Part shown: one piece after another, positions 11,305 to 22,300 of the stretch
How the letters are laid out: each line of letters begins with the position of its first letter
Numbering within the stretch: position 1 is the stretch's first letter
Assembly (NCBI RefSeq): GCF_963678635.1
Contig: NC_087069.1
Coordinates: forward strand, 8,440,633-8,504,632
Direction: 5' to 3'
Length of the DNA stretch: 64,000 nt
Source: Symsagittifera roscoffensis
Taxonomy: Eukaryota > Xenacoelomorpha > Acoela > Convolutidae
Made by a program: the position numbers and the translations under genes
The notes under the pieces: model-generated
What the model saw: the letters and a program-made list of their open reading frames with translations, nothing else
What the model was told of the DNA's origin: nothing
Databases searched by the model: none

Positions 11305-12059
11305 AAACAAGACTGCTCGTATATCCGGGCAAAGCCCTGAATAATCCGACTGTCCCTTGATTCTTATCGAATAGTTTTTGGGAAAAGAAAAAATTGAAAA
11401 CCTATAAATTTTCGCCAATATAAAAGTAAACAAGACTGCTCGTATCAGGGCAAAGCCCTGAATGTTCTGACTGCCTTTTAAGGTCTATGGAGCAGTGATA
11501 ACATAAAAAAATTCAAATGTAAAAAATACAAGACTGCTCGTATCAGGGCGAAACCCTGAATGTTCCGACTGCCTTTTAAGCTCTATGGAGCAGTAAAAAC
11601 ATGAAGAAAATTAAATGTAATGAAAATAGATAGATTTTTTTTTCTTCTAAAATTAGAAATTTTTTAATGAAATTCATCCCCCCACACGCCATATAAGGTA
11701 CAAAAGGATAAATTTCGCTCCTTGTAACAAATCAATTATGGCAAATAAGCTTCTTGCAACCAATTTGGAACGATTTCTAAGACGGATTAAATCTCCGCTT
11801 ACTCGTTAAGAGCGCGAAATATATCGCGCGTTAATTGTCCCAATTTGACCAAAATGGCAATCTTTAAACCACCATAACTTTACGAAAAATGATCACAGGT
11901 GAAATATTTTTTCAAGTTTAAGCTCAGGACAACAATACCTTTCGAATGATATAAAAAAAATTCCGCCAAAAATGGCTAGTTAAAAAGTCGAAATTTGTCT
12001 GAAGAAAAAAACCCGAGCACAAATATTCCGTTACTTTCGTATCGAAAGTCGGAACAAAA
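11305..12059. mobile_element. Family B Helentron-like element, copy 1
   Basis: Three left-end units each read ACAAGACTGCTCGTAT, then a CAGGGC..GCCCTG hairpin, then GAAT(A/G)(A/T)TC(C/T)GACTG, at about 11308, 11431 and 11529. A body follows, containing AAGGTACAAAAGGATA and TTTGGAACGATTTCT, ending at CGAAAGTCGGAACAAAAT. The same body and end occur at 54642-55173. The layout (5' hairpin with GTTCCGAC, 3' GTCGGAAC) parallels family A. Confidence 0.75.
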
Positions 12060-12179
12060 TGTTGAGTCGTACGTAATTAATACGATCAATAAGCTAGCCT
12101 CAATTCAATTTGGAACGACTTTGCTGAGCGGGATAATTCACCACACACAAATAATTCGCGTTACGCTCTCAGCATTTTG

Positions 12180-12435
12180 AATCAATTTTTCAAAGCGCGC
12201 ATAATTTAGTCCAGAACATGGTCAATTTGGCAATTTTCAAACCCCCAGAAGCTTACAAAAAACAATCGGAGGTAAAATATCTTTCTACATTTTTACTCAG
12301 GAAGTCGATATCTTCAATGGGGTATAAAAAAATTTCGTCGATAACTATTATTTTGATCGACGAAAATTGACTGAGTAAAAAAACACACCGAGCATAAATA
12401 TCACACCGAGCACATCTTCGAAAGTCGGAACAATA
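12180..12435. mobile_element. Diverged family B fragment
   Basis: Contains TTTCAAAGCGCGC, AACATGGTCAATTTGGCAA, a GGTAAAATATCTTTC block and an ending CGAAAGTCGGAACAATAA, all weakly matching the family B body just upstream. It looks like an older copy or an extension of the same element. Confidence 0.5.
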
Positions 12436-12819
12436 AGACGACTCAATACATGAGCCTCAAGAGACAAAATTTTTTCAAATAAACAACCAAACAATTCTGA
12501 AATTTCTGATAAGCGCAATCAAAATCTTTAGAGTTTGATAATTTTGTCTTTTCGAGCCTTATTGTTATCATAGAAAGAAAGCGAGCATCTTTGGCTGGGT
12601 TTATTAGGGAGGATAATTGTTCTGAACACTTTTAACACTGTACTTTTGAGTTGTGTAGAAAAACGGAATAATATCTGAAAAACAATCATGATCCAAAACA
12701 GTTTATTAGCAATTGGTACTCAATTGGTACCCACTGCAAGAAGTAGGCAATATAATTAGCAGATAGGCCATCAAGCAGACTAAACTTTCCATTTTTATTT
12801 TGAGAAGTTTTTGATACCT

Positions 12820-13798
12820 CACGGCACCGGAGTTCTATGGATAATAATTGATTATATTGAATTTTTTCGATTAAAAAATTTCGACAAAAATCGATTATAA
12901 TCGATTAAAAACGGATTACAATCCATTATTTGTTATATCAATATAACCCATTATAATCGGTTATAATCCATTAAAAATGGATTATATTTCGTATATTTTT
13001 TATGCCATTATAGTTGCTTTGAATCGGTTATAATCAATTATAATGGATTTTTTCGAGAGGTTAGTCATGAAATTTACAAGTCTTCTCAAAGTTATCGCAT
13101 TTCCTGTTTAGTGCAGTTGCTTTATTAGGTTTCATAAAATGTTACATTTCACTTTTCAATTTATGTAATTTTTGTCTTATATACCCCGTTAACCCCTCCC
13201 TGTTTACCTCCCCCATCCCTTTTTTTCCTCCCTGTTTACACCCCTCCCCCTGTTTACTACAGCCGCCATTCGCCCCCCTCCCTTATTGGGGGTTATTTAT
13301 TGGTAGTTGGTAGACTTTGGGGAGGGTTTTATGATTTACACCCCCCCCCCCCATTTATTGGTAGTTGGTAGACATGGGGGTGGGCGTAGGGATAAACGTA
13401 GGGGAGTGGGGGGAGGGGGATTGGGCAAACGCGGATGGGGGGCAAAATGGGGAGGGGGTTAATTCGATTAGGTTTAGATTGCGAGTAGGCCGTGAGTAAC
13501 GCAGAAATGTTGCAAGTTTTGCGAATGATTTTGCAAAAAAATGTATAGATTATAATCCGTTATAATCAATTATAATGGATTTTAAATGGATTATAATTTA
13601 TTATAATGGATTTTAAATGGATTATAATCCATTATAATGGATTTAAATGGATTGTTTTTACGAAAATAATCGATTATAATGACAATATAATCGATTTCGT
13701 AGTCTAAATTTGCCACAATAATGGATTATAATGACAACATTTTAGACAACATTCTTCCATTATAATCGATTATTATCCATGGAACTCCGGCGCGGGTG
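12820..13798. mobile_element. Large foldback element with GATTATAATC arms, copy 2
   Basis: Terminal inverted repeats: left CACCGGAGTTCTATGGATAA, right end the complement of CGCCGGAGTTCCATGGATAA. Long arms contain many TATAATCGATTATAAT units. The centre has a C-rich arm with GTTTACCTCCCCC-type units (13185-13290) facing a G-rich arm (13370-13460), so the whole element can fold back. Same family as 4095-5074. Confidence 0.85.
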
Positions 13799-14044
13799 AT
13801 AAAGAGCATAATGAGCTAGACGACAAAAATCTGTAAGTCAAAAATGAACAAAAATTGAAAAGCACTGGTGAAAAAAGCTGAATCTACCAAAAGTTCATAT
13901 GACGATTTGTCTGGTTGTATCATTCAATTTAGAAGAAACATGTCGAGAAGGAAGACTGCCGGTATAATTAAACTAATATTAGAACAATTACAAAGAGATA
14001 ACTAAGCCGACAAACTTGGGTCCAAAAACGACGGGAAAAAATTG

Positions 14045-14106
14045 AATCTACTTAACAATTTCCCTTCCCCTTTCTTGAAAGGGGTGGAAACTGTTAAGTA
14101 GATTCA
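14045..14106. repeat. Short perfect-ended hairpin element
   Basis: GAATCTACTTAACA on the left is exactly complementary to TGTTAAGTAGATTC on the right, with CCCCTTTC/GAAAGGGG pairing in the centre. A related hairpin with TTGTTAAGTGGATCC lies near 51710-51765. Confidence 0.75.
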
Positions 14107-14260
14107 AAAAAAGTTCCTGGCATCCAAAAAATTTTCGCAAAAAAAGCTTTGAATGAAATTTTTGTTAAAAGGAAACGCGCAAAATTTGAGTTCGTAATTA
14201 CACATCCATTAAAAAATTGGAGTAGAACCGGAAATAACAATTTTATTTTGTTGGTCACAG

Positions 14261-14491
14261 GCCGATTATGACGCGAATAGATGTGTGAACATTATAACAG
14301 AACTGGGCTTCGGAGAGCCACCTTTAGTGGTTCATGCATTCCAAACATTAGCACACCCCTTCGTGTTTCCCGCTCTACCGGGGGGTGTTGCCTCTTTTCC
14401 AGTCACCAACACAAACCCATCAAGTGCGCTCACCTACACCTGGTTCAAACACAATGTGATTTGCAGGGGTCAACCTTGGATTTGCCGGTAG
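14261..14491 (+). CDS. Putative third coding exon of the unidentified gene (3' end unsure)
   Basis: It follows a good acceptor (TATTTTGTTGGTCACAG) and is in phase 0 with 9178-9308. It begins with the residues ADYDANRCVNIITELGFGEP. The open frame runs to a stop at 14491, but an internal acceptor-like TGATTTGCAG at 14456-14465 suggests another splice. In that case the last exon could use a different frame ending at 14565 (DLPVDSLGKASKKLTRR). The exon end is not resolved. No family recognised. Confidence 0.35.
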   Translation, partial: ADYDANRCVNIITELGFGEPPLVVHAFQTLAHPFVFPALPGGVASFPVTNTNPSSALTYTWFKHNVICRGQPWICR

Positions 14492-15065
14492 ATTCTTTGG
14501 GGAAAGCAAGTAAAAAACTGACCAGGAGAACTTTCAAACAAAGCACAATAGTGCCCGCTACCTAGTTAAGTCAAAAAGAATTATAGTGGAGTTTTAACTT
14601 AAATTTTAGTTTTAAATTCTCATATAATGCAGCTCTTTCATTGCAAAAACAGTGAAAATATAAAATTTTTCTACTTTCAAGAAAAGTTATCGAACCTTGG
14701 TTTGTATTTCTTATTAAATTTTAGCTAGCACTCATGCTTAACTTCTGAGTTTGTGTTATTTCGAAGTATTTAGCTAGTAGTCTGAAGTACTTCAACAATG
14801 GCAACTTTTATTCAGAAAAACTCACCAACTCACTTTGAATAGTCATTAGCTTTGGTAGCTGCATATTGAACCTATGTCCAAAAGCAATCAGTGCTTATCC
14901 AAAAAGGAGGCTTCTTTAATTTAAGGCTTTATAACTTTAGGCTTCTTTATAAGGAGCTTTTTTGGTAATAACTTGGTTCCAAACTTTCTCAGCCTTCTTA
15001 CACAACCTTTTTTTAAGAAAAATGTACCCACAAAATTCACGTTTAGTCAGCGCTGTTGGGAAACG

Positions 15066-15965
15066 CGAAGAAATAACAAGGATAGCCGGTTGCTCTGCAA
15101 GTAGCACAGAATGTTCCGACCTTTTCCATAAGACTACAAATAAGTTCAAATTATTCAGATCTTCAAATTAGTGCTGTTTGTTGTACGCTAAAAGATGATA
15201 AAACTATACACACGCACAAAAAGTTAGAAAATTAAGCATAATGGACAACAGTTTTCGTCAAAAAAAAAATAAACAAAAAAAAATTTTGAAAAATTTAGTT
15301 GCCGGGGAAGTGCCAAATATAGCTTGCAAAAAAGTTTCCGTTTGGAGAAATTAGATTTTTTTAGCCTAAATGAACAAATTAACAAGTTATTGTCACTTTT
15401 TTCGGTCGAAACTAAGCCAAAAACTAAAAACTTCAAGCTGGTTTTTCTCGAAACTTTTGCGTGGCAAACAAAAACAAGGAAAGTACTGTACGAATAGCAC
15501 AGAATTTTCCGACCATCGTCTTTAAAAAAAATTATTTTTCAAATAACGGTCGTTTTTCCAGCGTAATGTGATAAAATGATCTTAATTAAAACTTACAGCT
15601 TAGGCATCTTCATCAGTCTTAACAAATTACGCAAACTGGAAAGCAATTTTTATAGAAAATTTTAACTAAAACAAACAAATAAACGAAAATTTTCACGCAA
15701 TTTTTTCAAGTTCTTTTTCAAGGCTTATTTATTCGCTCGAATTAAGACAAAAAAAATCAAAGAATTCGAACCGTTTTTTCTCGACAGAAAAAATGTTTGG
15801 GATTTTTTTAATTTGGTTCGAATCACGACTGAGAGAGTTTTAATATGATATATCGCTCAACCCAGTCCGATGATTATTTGTGGTATCTGATTTTGCATTG
15901 AAAACAAAAAGAAAAAACTGAAACACACCCGAATACAAAATTCCTCTCCAATTTCAACGGTCGCA
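15066..15965. mobile_element. Family A elements, nested or partial copies
   Basis: Two left ends are present: AAGGATAGCCGGTTGCTCTG with GCACAGAATGTTCCGACC at about 15079-15121, and GCACAGAATTTTCCGACCAT at about 15500-15520. A right half at 15764-15965 has TTTTTCTCGACA, GTTCGAATCACGACTGA, CCCAGTCCGATGATTATT and CCCGAATACAAA. A further right-end scrap follows at 15979-16020. This is probably one copy interrupted by, or next to, another. Confidence 0.7.
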
Positions 15966-16029
15966 ACAAAAAAGGAAAAAAACACACCCGAATACAAAGT
16001 TCCTCCCCATTTTCTTCAATAAAACTTGT

Positions 16030-18339
16030 TTATCTTAACAATCTAATTTTGAAAACAATGCAAATTAAAACTGAGAACTGTCTTTTTTCCAGTTAATTTT
16101 TGCGTCTGACAGTCAAAATTGAACAAAACTTGAATTGTTTAATTCAAAAAGCTAACACTTTGATTATATTAATGAAACTGTTCAAATCTAACAAAAATTA
16201 GAATGCTAAGTTCAAGAAACAAGCCAAAAAATAAGACGAAATAATTAGGTAGAAGCCATGTCACGGAAAAAACTCTTATTTTAAGTTTTTCGTTCTGAGC
16301 AACAAATTTTGCTGGGTAAAAAAACAAAAACTCTAAACTACGGGGCTCAAAATTGAATGGAAAGGGTTAAAAAATAATTGAAAAATTTATTGAAACAAAA
16401 AATTTAACAAGTGAGCCAACAAAAGTAAAGACGAAATCTAAACGGCCGAAAAACTATGTTTACTTTGATTTATGGCAGTTCGGGTTACATTAGTGGAGTA
16501 CAGACGTCTTGAAAAGATGTATCGAAGAATAAATTTACTCAGTTTTACGCATTATCAGCAAGTTTTATTTTTCACGTAAACTTCGAATTCAAAAATAGCG
16601 GCATATTTCACGGATCTCAAATCGCAATTTGAAGGAGAGTTTCAGAAAAGAATTGAGCTTCCGTGACAGCCTTACAAATTAGAGCGAACACTACAATTTA
16701 AGCAACAAAAACGTAAGAGTTCTAAGTTAACGGATCAAGAAGCCAGCAAGTTGAATTACATAACTAATATTGCCGAGCAGCAAAGAAAAAACATCTATTT
16801 CACTAAAAGGAACACTAATAAGAAGTACTGAAAGTAGCCAATAATTTATTGAATAATACATAACATAATTTTCATGTGAGTTTTCTGTAATTATTATGTA
16901 ATCGTTATGTAATTCAACCCGCGGTGAGGCTCAACGTGAACAGATTCCGGGCGAACTTAAAAGCGTGGTGAGCGCGAGGAAAACTAGTATGATGGAAAGT
17001 GATAAAATTAAGAAAAATAGCACCAAAAGGACTTCCAAGAACAACCATACAAAAGATATTTCAACATCAAATAGAGTTCACAGCTACACCAGCTAGAGTA
17101 TCCTTTGCACGTTTAAGGAAATCAGTTATAATTAAGATTTCCCTAAAGCGAATAGTTATTATACACACAGCGTAGGAAATGGGCAGCAAATTTCATAACT
17201 ACTCAATATGCTAATGCTCATGTCAATATTTTCAAGAAGTTTCCAGAAAAATATCTACTATTTCACCCCGTGAATCCTACCATTTAAAAAAAAATTTCAT
17301 CTTTCAACCGAGCAACTCTTTGAAAGCATTGAGTTCATTCCATTTCTTTTGTAATGAGGTCAAATTAACTCAAAATTGCAAATTTAATGCTCACGTTTTA
17401 TACATTATTAATACACGTCGCATCCGAAAAAAAACTAGAACGTCTTTCAATTATCTGTGGTGAGGTAGAATCGAATACAACGAACAAACCAATTCTTCTT
17501 TATCATACTCCCTTCGCAACCAAGAATTACCAAATCAGCGAACACAGCATTTTAACTCATTCAAATCAGGTGTTTTTTAACAAGAAAAACTAATTTTGAC
17601 CTTAATTTTTAAAAAATATATTGAAAAAATTCCAGAAGACTTGGAAGTCTTAGTTCATAAGTGGTCGAACGAGGGGAGAGAATTAAATCCAACAAACTCC
17701 AAACAACATATTAACAAACTTCATTGTAAAAAGTAGAAAGAAGGCTTTGTTGCTTTGGTAAAACTGCTACATTAAGCTAATAGCACTCCCACATTTGGTT
17801 TCTTTCCCAGTCCAAGATTTCTAGGAAATAGTTTGTTCTTTTTCACTTTTTTCCTGAATTTGAAATTAGAGAATGCTATTTTTTATTAAGCATGGTTAAA
17901 ATTAGCACCCGGTCAGATTTTCTACAAGGATTTTTCTGACAAAAATATTTGCTCATTTTTTATTTAAAAAAATCAACATTTTCCCTGCCAAAAAATGATA
18001 AAAGCCATTTTTGTGAACCGTTTCGTCCTGGAAAAAAGTCTGACAAAGGCGCTATTCAAGGCTTACTCACTCAACTTCATCACTCATTTATTCTTCCCAT
18101 TTATATCAACAACAATAAATAACCTTTAATAATTACTAACATGACATTATATTAATTGATAAACAGCCTCTAGTCATAATTCATCAGTAGTTTCTCAGTA
18201 GTTCTATTCAATTCAAGCTTCTTTCTTCGGGTCATCTTTGACTCGGAAGTAATTGCTTCTACATCATTGCAGTTGTCGTCATCAGTTTAATTCCGTGGCA
18301 TCAGTGCTGTGTCCGTTTTGTTTCTAGTGTCTCGGCTAG
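16030..18339. other. AT-rich stretch downstream of UBE2G1
   Basis: No gene recognised. The minus-strand AATAAA at 18092-18087 lies about 250 bases past the UBE2G1 stop codon and could be its poly(A) signal. Small open frames here, for example 17387-17593, have no recognisable features. Confidence 0.4.
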
Positions 18340-18407
18340 TTAGTCTTCGCCTAATAGGTCCTGTTGACTCAATTTAACTGTTTCGAAGACATGTTTCTTG
18401 TAGGCTC
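18340..18407 (-). CDS. UBE2G1 exon 3 (last)
   Basis: Acceptor GTAATTTTAG, then 21 sense codons and TAA. The residues [16 protein letters not shown] align with the C-terminal helix of UBE2G1 (GEFKRKVARCVRKSQ in human). It is too short to stand out as a free open frame. Confidence 0.9.
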
Positions 18408-21114
18408 CTAAAATTACAAGCATCCTAAAAACTCTTTTGATAGCAAAAAAAAACCTTTGCCATTAACAATTCTTTTGACTAAAAGTTTTTTTGGCATCAA
18501 AAATCTTCTGTGATTAACATTTTCTGAATACAACTAACCAATTCAAGAAACTGAAACAATAAGGTGTTTTTAACTGTATTTCGAACGAGTAATGAGCGCA
18601 AAATTAGTATTAGGCTGGAAAATGAATTTTTAGATTAAATATGCAGTTTTAGAGGTTTCTATACTTAAGATGACCACACGTATTGAGACCAACGGGTCAT
18701 TTAAGACATTTCAAAGTTGGATAATAATTCGGCGCTTTTCCGTAAAACCCTCAAATCTGATTCTTAAAACTTTCGTTTAAAACTTTACTTACATTGTAAG
18801 AACACTCTATATAAATAATTAAGTATACAAGGAGGACCGGTTGCTGCACAAGAAGCACAGAACGTTCCGAGTTTTGAACATTCCATTTCCACTATGAGTT
18901 CAAAAATTCACAATGACGAAGCTGCGCTTCGCAAACACTAGCGAATACACGACAAAAACAAGCTCTATAACTATAACCTACTGCGACTTAGATAATATGA
19001 CTCTTACGCACTAACCACTCAGCCACGGACGCTTAATACATCACAAATACAAGCCTCAAATAAAGCAGAGAGCAGATGCTATGAAACTTTCAATGCTACA
19101 GATCGTGATGAACAGCAAATAACGAACACTTTGTCACCCAATAAATGAGCACTTTTATATGCGATCGGTTTAGAAAAATGTGGATTCGTAAAATAACACT
19201 ACGCTCGCTAGCTCGATTGTGTAATGATATTCGTTTGACGTATTCAAATGGCATGTTTATTGCTGTGACTGCAAGAGTGGCTTTGGCTACCTTGGTAGTC
19301 TTTCCTCCACTCGACAGCTGCGTCTACATTGGCGGGTGACTCATCGTTGCCCTCACTCAGCATGGAGATGACACTGAGGATGATGGACTCGACAGAGTGC
19401 ACTGGCTTCCACCTCTCGTCCGCACTCTCGTAGCCCCAACTGTCCTCTCCTAATCAACAAAACATCTCCTAATCCTTCATAGCACTTGAAATCCTCAACT
19501 AGAAACCTACCATAGGGGAAGGGGGCGGTAATCAGAGAGATACAGCGGTAGCTAAAGACCTCGAGGGATTGAGTCACAATCATTGTAAATAGGAGGGGGG
19601 GGGGGGTGGTAATTACAGAAATAAGCTTACTGAGGCATTATTAACTGTTCAATTGTTGATGTGAGCAGCGGTGGTTGTTTTGATCACCACAGCACACCAC
19701 AACAATCAATCAGTTATTGCCTCCGTTAGCATATCTTTCTAATTACCCCCTCCCACATATTATCATTGTGACTCAATCCCTCAAGGTTTTTAGTTACCGC
19801 TGGATCTCTCTGATTACCGCCCCCTTCCCCTATGGTAGTTACCTAGTTAAGAATTTCAACTCCTATGAAGGATTCATTCATGGTTAACCATATGCAAATG
19901 TTGTACCTATAACTAATCCCACTCTACAATAGGGGGAAATAGTTGAAGAAAGAGCCCCAACGTCTCATTAAAAAAGCAGCAGAATCACAAAAGCATCACT
20001 CGTAATTTCAACTACAATATCCTAGTTAAGTCCACACAAGCTTTTTGGATGATTTCTACTTGCTTCAGACACGAATAAAACCATTTTTGATTACACTTAT
20101 TGGCAAAACTCTAACACTAACTTCAAAACCACTCTAAATAAATGGAAACAAATTTATAAGCAAAACTATAATTGCCTTCAACTAGTCTCTCCTTTTCAGC
20201 GCAACAAAATTAGCATTGTAATAATACGTATACCATTTTACATTCACACAACCAGGAATAGTTTTTTCGGCATATTTTTGCTTATTTTCGGCATATTTTT
20301 GCTTATTTTCGGCGCAGACTACGGCGGAAAACTGCGGTTTGGTAAGACTAGTGTGCGTTTCTTCATTAATAACTATTTTTGCGCTTGAATAAATCAAAGT
20401 TGTACTTCGCAGCAATCAAAGTTACTTCGAAAATTTATACGACCTTTTTTTAGGTCGACCAAATTGATTTTCCGAGCCCTCCTAAAGGACTAAAAAGGAA
20501 AATTTTGACAAAAAAAATTGCGTTTTTTGGCGCGCGCTCCCCCTCAAAGTTAGTATATATTGGCGCCAAAGGCACCATCAGAAAAACTTTAGGATCGGTC
20601 GGCCAAAAAGGGATTTCATAAAAAGTACCAAAAGGTTCGGCAGGGTGTCGAATCTGTGAGGGGAAGGGGGGGGGGCGTCCGCCCCCCCCCCCCCCTCTAA
20701 ATCCGCCCCAGCTTCGGTTTTAGATTAATTAACTTAGTTCGGATTCGTTGACCGGAACGGATGTAGCCAACAATTGCCATTAACAATAAACCAGAAACAG
20801 ACAAAGGGGGTTTGATTACCTGGGTCATGTAGAATGGATATACAGACAGCGCCATCTTTAGCAATATTAGGGTGCCACATTTTGCTCATAAACTTCATTT
20901 TGGGCGGGCGATTTGGGTACTCCTTGGGGAACGTCAGAGTTGCCTTGAACACTCCGCCCTCGTAAAATGTATCGGGGGGACCGTAGACTGCTACTTCCCA
21001 CTTGAAGGGATCGTCGTTGACCAGTCCGGCTGAAAATCCTTCGGCCCCTTCTTTCATGAGTTTTGCAAGTTCAGTACTCAACAAGAGCATTCCCTGAGTA
21101 TTTCTTGCCGCCAT
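18340..21114 (-). CDS. UBE2G1-type ubiquitin-conjugating enzyme (E2), three exons
   Basis: Exons 21114-20820, 19449-19291 and 18407-18340 join to 522 bases, a 173-residue protein with stop TAA. The human protein is 170 residues. It accepts ubiquitin from E1 as a thioester and passes it on with an E3. The UBC fold is complete: EGFSAGL near residue 26, the WHPN stretch at 80-83, catalytic Cys91 in [10 protein letters not shown], and the acidic-loop segment ED-WGYES-DERW that marks the UBE2G/CDC34/UBE2R class. It resembles UBE2G1 more than UBE2G2 at EGFSAG and at the C-terminus. Both introns are phase 1 with GT-AG borders. The ATG at 21114 is chosen because the open frame upstream of it shows no homology. 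Intron 1 contains a long inverted repeat. Confidence 0.96.
18890..19140 (-). mobile_element. tRNA-derived SINE copy (family C)
   Basis: Read on the minus strand it has an A-box-like GTCCGTGGCTGAGTGGTTAG and a degraded B-box, followed by family sequence TTTCGCTAGTGTTTGCGAAG. Shared segments (AAATAAAGCAGAGAGCAGAT, CGAAGCTGCGCTTCG) recur at 22300-22860, 24080-24480 and 55890-56135. This copy ends just before UBE2G1 exon 2, inside intron 2. Confidence 0.65.
19291..19449 (-). CDS. UBE2G1 exon 2
   Basis: Acceptor TTGTTGATTAG, donor CCAAG|GTAGCC. Encodes the acidic loop and the helix with [15 protein letters not shown] and [11 protein letters not shown], the conserved back half of the UBC fold. Phase 1 on both sides, 159 bases. 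Another open frame over the same bases is a shadow. Confidence 0.95.
19471..19879. repeat. Long inverted repeat in UBE2G1 intron 1
   Basis: Arms of about 125-130 bp at 19471-19596 and about 19750-19879 are close to 90 percent complementary. Both contain GGTAATCAGAGAGA or its complement and a GGGGAAGGGGGCGG/CCGCCCCCTTCCCC core. The 150-base spacer itself carries a smaller palindrome around GGTGGTTGTTTTGATCACCA. It would fold into a strong hairpin in the pre-mRNA next to the exon 2 acceptor. Likely a foldback MITE. Confidence 0.85.
20450..20640. mobile_element. Family D repeat, copy 1
   Basis: Shares GGTCGACCAAATT, GGCGCGCGCT(T)CCCCCTC and AAAGTTAGTATATATTGGCG, plus CCAAAGGC and a following GAAAAA.TTTAGG, with 52176-52410. 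It lies in intron 1 of UBE2G1. The palindromic TTGGCGCCAA suggests a structured end. Function unknown. Confidence 0.65.
20655..20700. repeat. G-run/C-run inverted homopolymers
   Basis: A run of G, then CGTCCG, then a run of C, within UBE2G1 intron 1. Such tracts recur in the window (4590, 9105, 13340, 19595, 44822, 51715), often at the centres of palindromic elements. Confidence 0.8.
20820..21114 (-). CDS. UBE2G1 exon 1
   Basis: Start codon to donor CATGACCCAG|GTAATC, 98 codons plus one base. Contains the catalytic Cys91. The frame read past the donor hits intron sequence. Confidence 0.95.
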
Positions 21115-21199
21115 TTTGCAGCGTACTTTTGTTTTTCGAATTCTAATTCGACTATTTGAGTCCAAAGTCCGAAAGGGTCGTCTAAAGGTGAACAAGTGC

Positions 21200-22300
21200 C
21201 CTACAGGATGCAAGGATCCGAATTAGATCTCAGATCACAAACAAAAACGTGTTCAATTTGCGCTCAGCTTTGTAATTAGTTCTTTTCAGATTTGTTCAAT
21301 TCTCTCCTTTCAGAAGATAAATTAAAGTCTAGTTGGTAGGGTGCTTAGTGTGCTTGCTGTTGTTCCAATTGTTGTCGATTCTCTCTCCCTCCCAAATTGG
21401 TTTTGCTCTTTTTGTCTTGACGTTTACTTGATCTGTTCTAGTTCGATACCTGCCATCTAAGATCTGAAACTAACGTACAATTCAGCGTATTACGACTGCA
21501 TCAAAATGTGGAGCTGGCATCAAGCTTTGGTATTGCAGCGTTTTCGACATTTTAGTAATGTTCACGGTTCTACTTTTTTCCAAAGAGAAGAAGCTACATT
21601 CTGCAAACATCTTTCTGCAAAGCATGATAATCTTTTCTTCTAATTTTTCAACTTCCAAATTTAAGAAAAATTATCAAATTCAAGCTTTTAGAATTTGAGC
21701 GTATATGAACATTGACGCAAAGCGAGGCCAAACTGCGTATTTTGTGAATTGCAAGCGAATTCCGCGACAAGGACGCTCTCCTTGATCTTTTTTTGTTCTT
21801 GAGTTTTATATGGTTCCGACAAAATTTTAACATGCATGTTTTTAAGGACTTTTCTCTGAAATCCACTGAAATCCAGTTTGGCCTCGTAATGCACTTTTTC
21901 ACACAGAAGCGAAGCAGAGTTTCGCAACACTGGCGAAAAAACGCAAGTATAGTATAGCAAGCTAGCGAATAAAAACTGAGAAACCACTAATTCGATAAAA
22001 CCTCTAAAATGACCAAAAAACATCTTCAAAAAATGCATCAGCTTATTTCGACTGATATTCATTTTCAGGAAAACACAGTCAAAAATTCAATCACCAGCGC
22101 TAAACAAGCTTTCAGTAACAATAAACGAGCGGTCATTTAGCCGCGACAACACTAGGGTGGATGCCCGTTGAGACAAAAAATATAATGCTAGAGAACATAC
22201 ATGTCCTAGAAAAATTATTACGTTTTCCAACTCGAAAATGCCCTCATCCCTTTTCGCGCATTACCTCTCCTCTAAAATAGTAAAGCATAAATCTCTACTT
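21200..22300. other. Upstream region of UBE2G1
   Basis: No coding exon recognised. Near 21895-21975 there is a CAGAAGCGAAGCAGAGTTTC block that belongs to SINE family C. The region between UBE2G1 and POLR2D is otherwise SINE-rich. Confidence 0.4.

Noticed and set aside
11305-11600. CRISPR-like array from three spaced repeats
   Set aside because: Repeats are hairpin ends of a transposon-like family, spacing is irregular, and the genome is eukaryotic.
21115-21213. N-terminal extension of the UBE2G1 frame
   Set aside because: The extra residues show no E2 homology. The ATG at 21114 gives the family's usual length.
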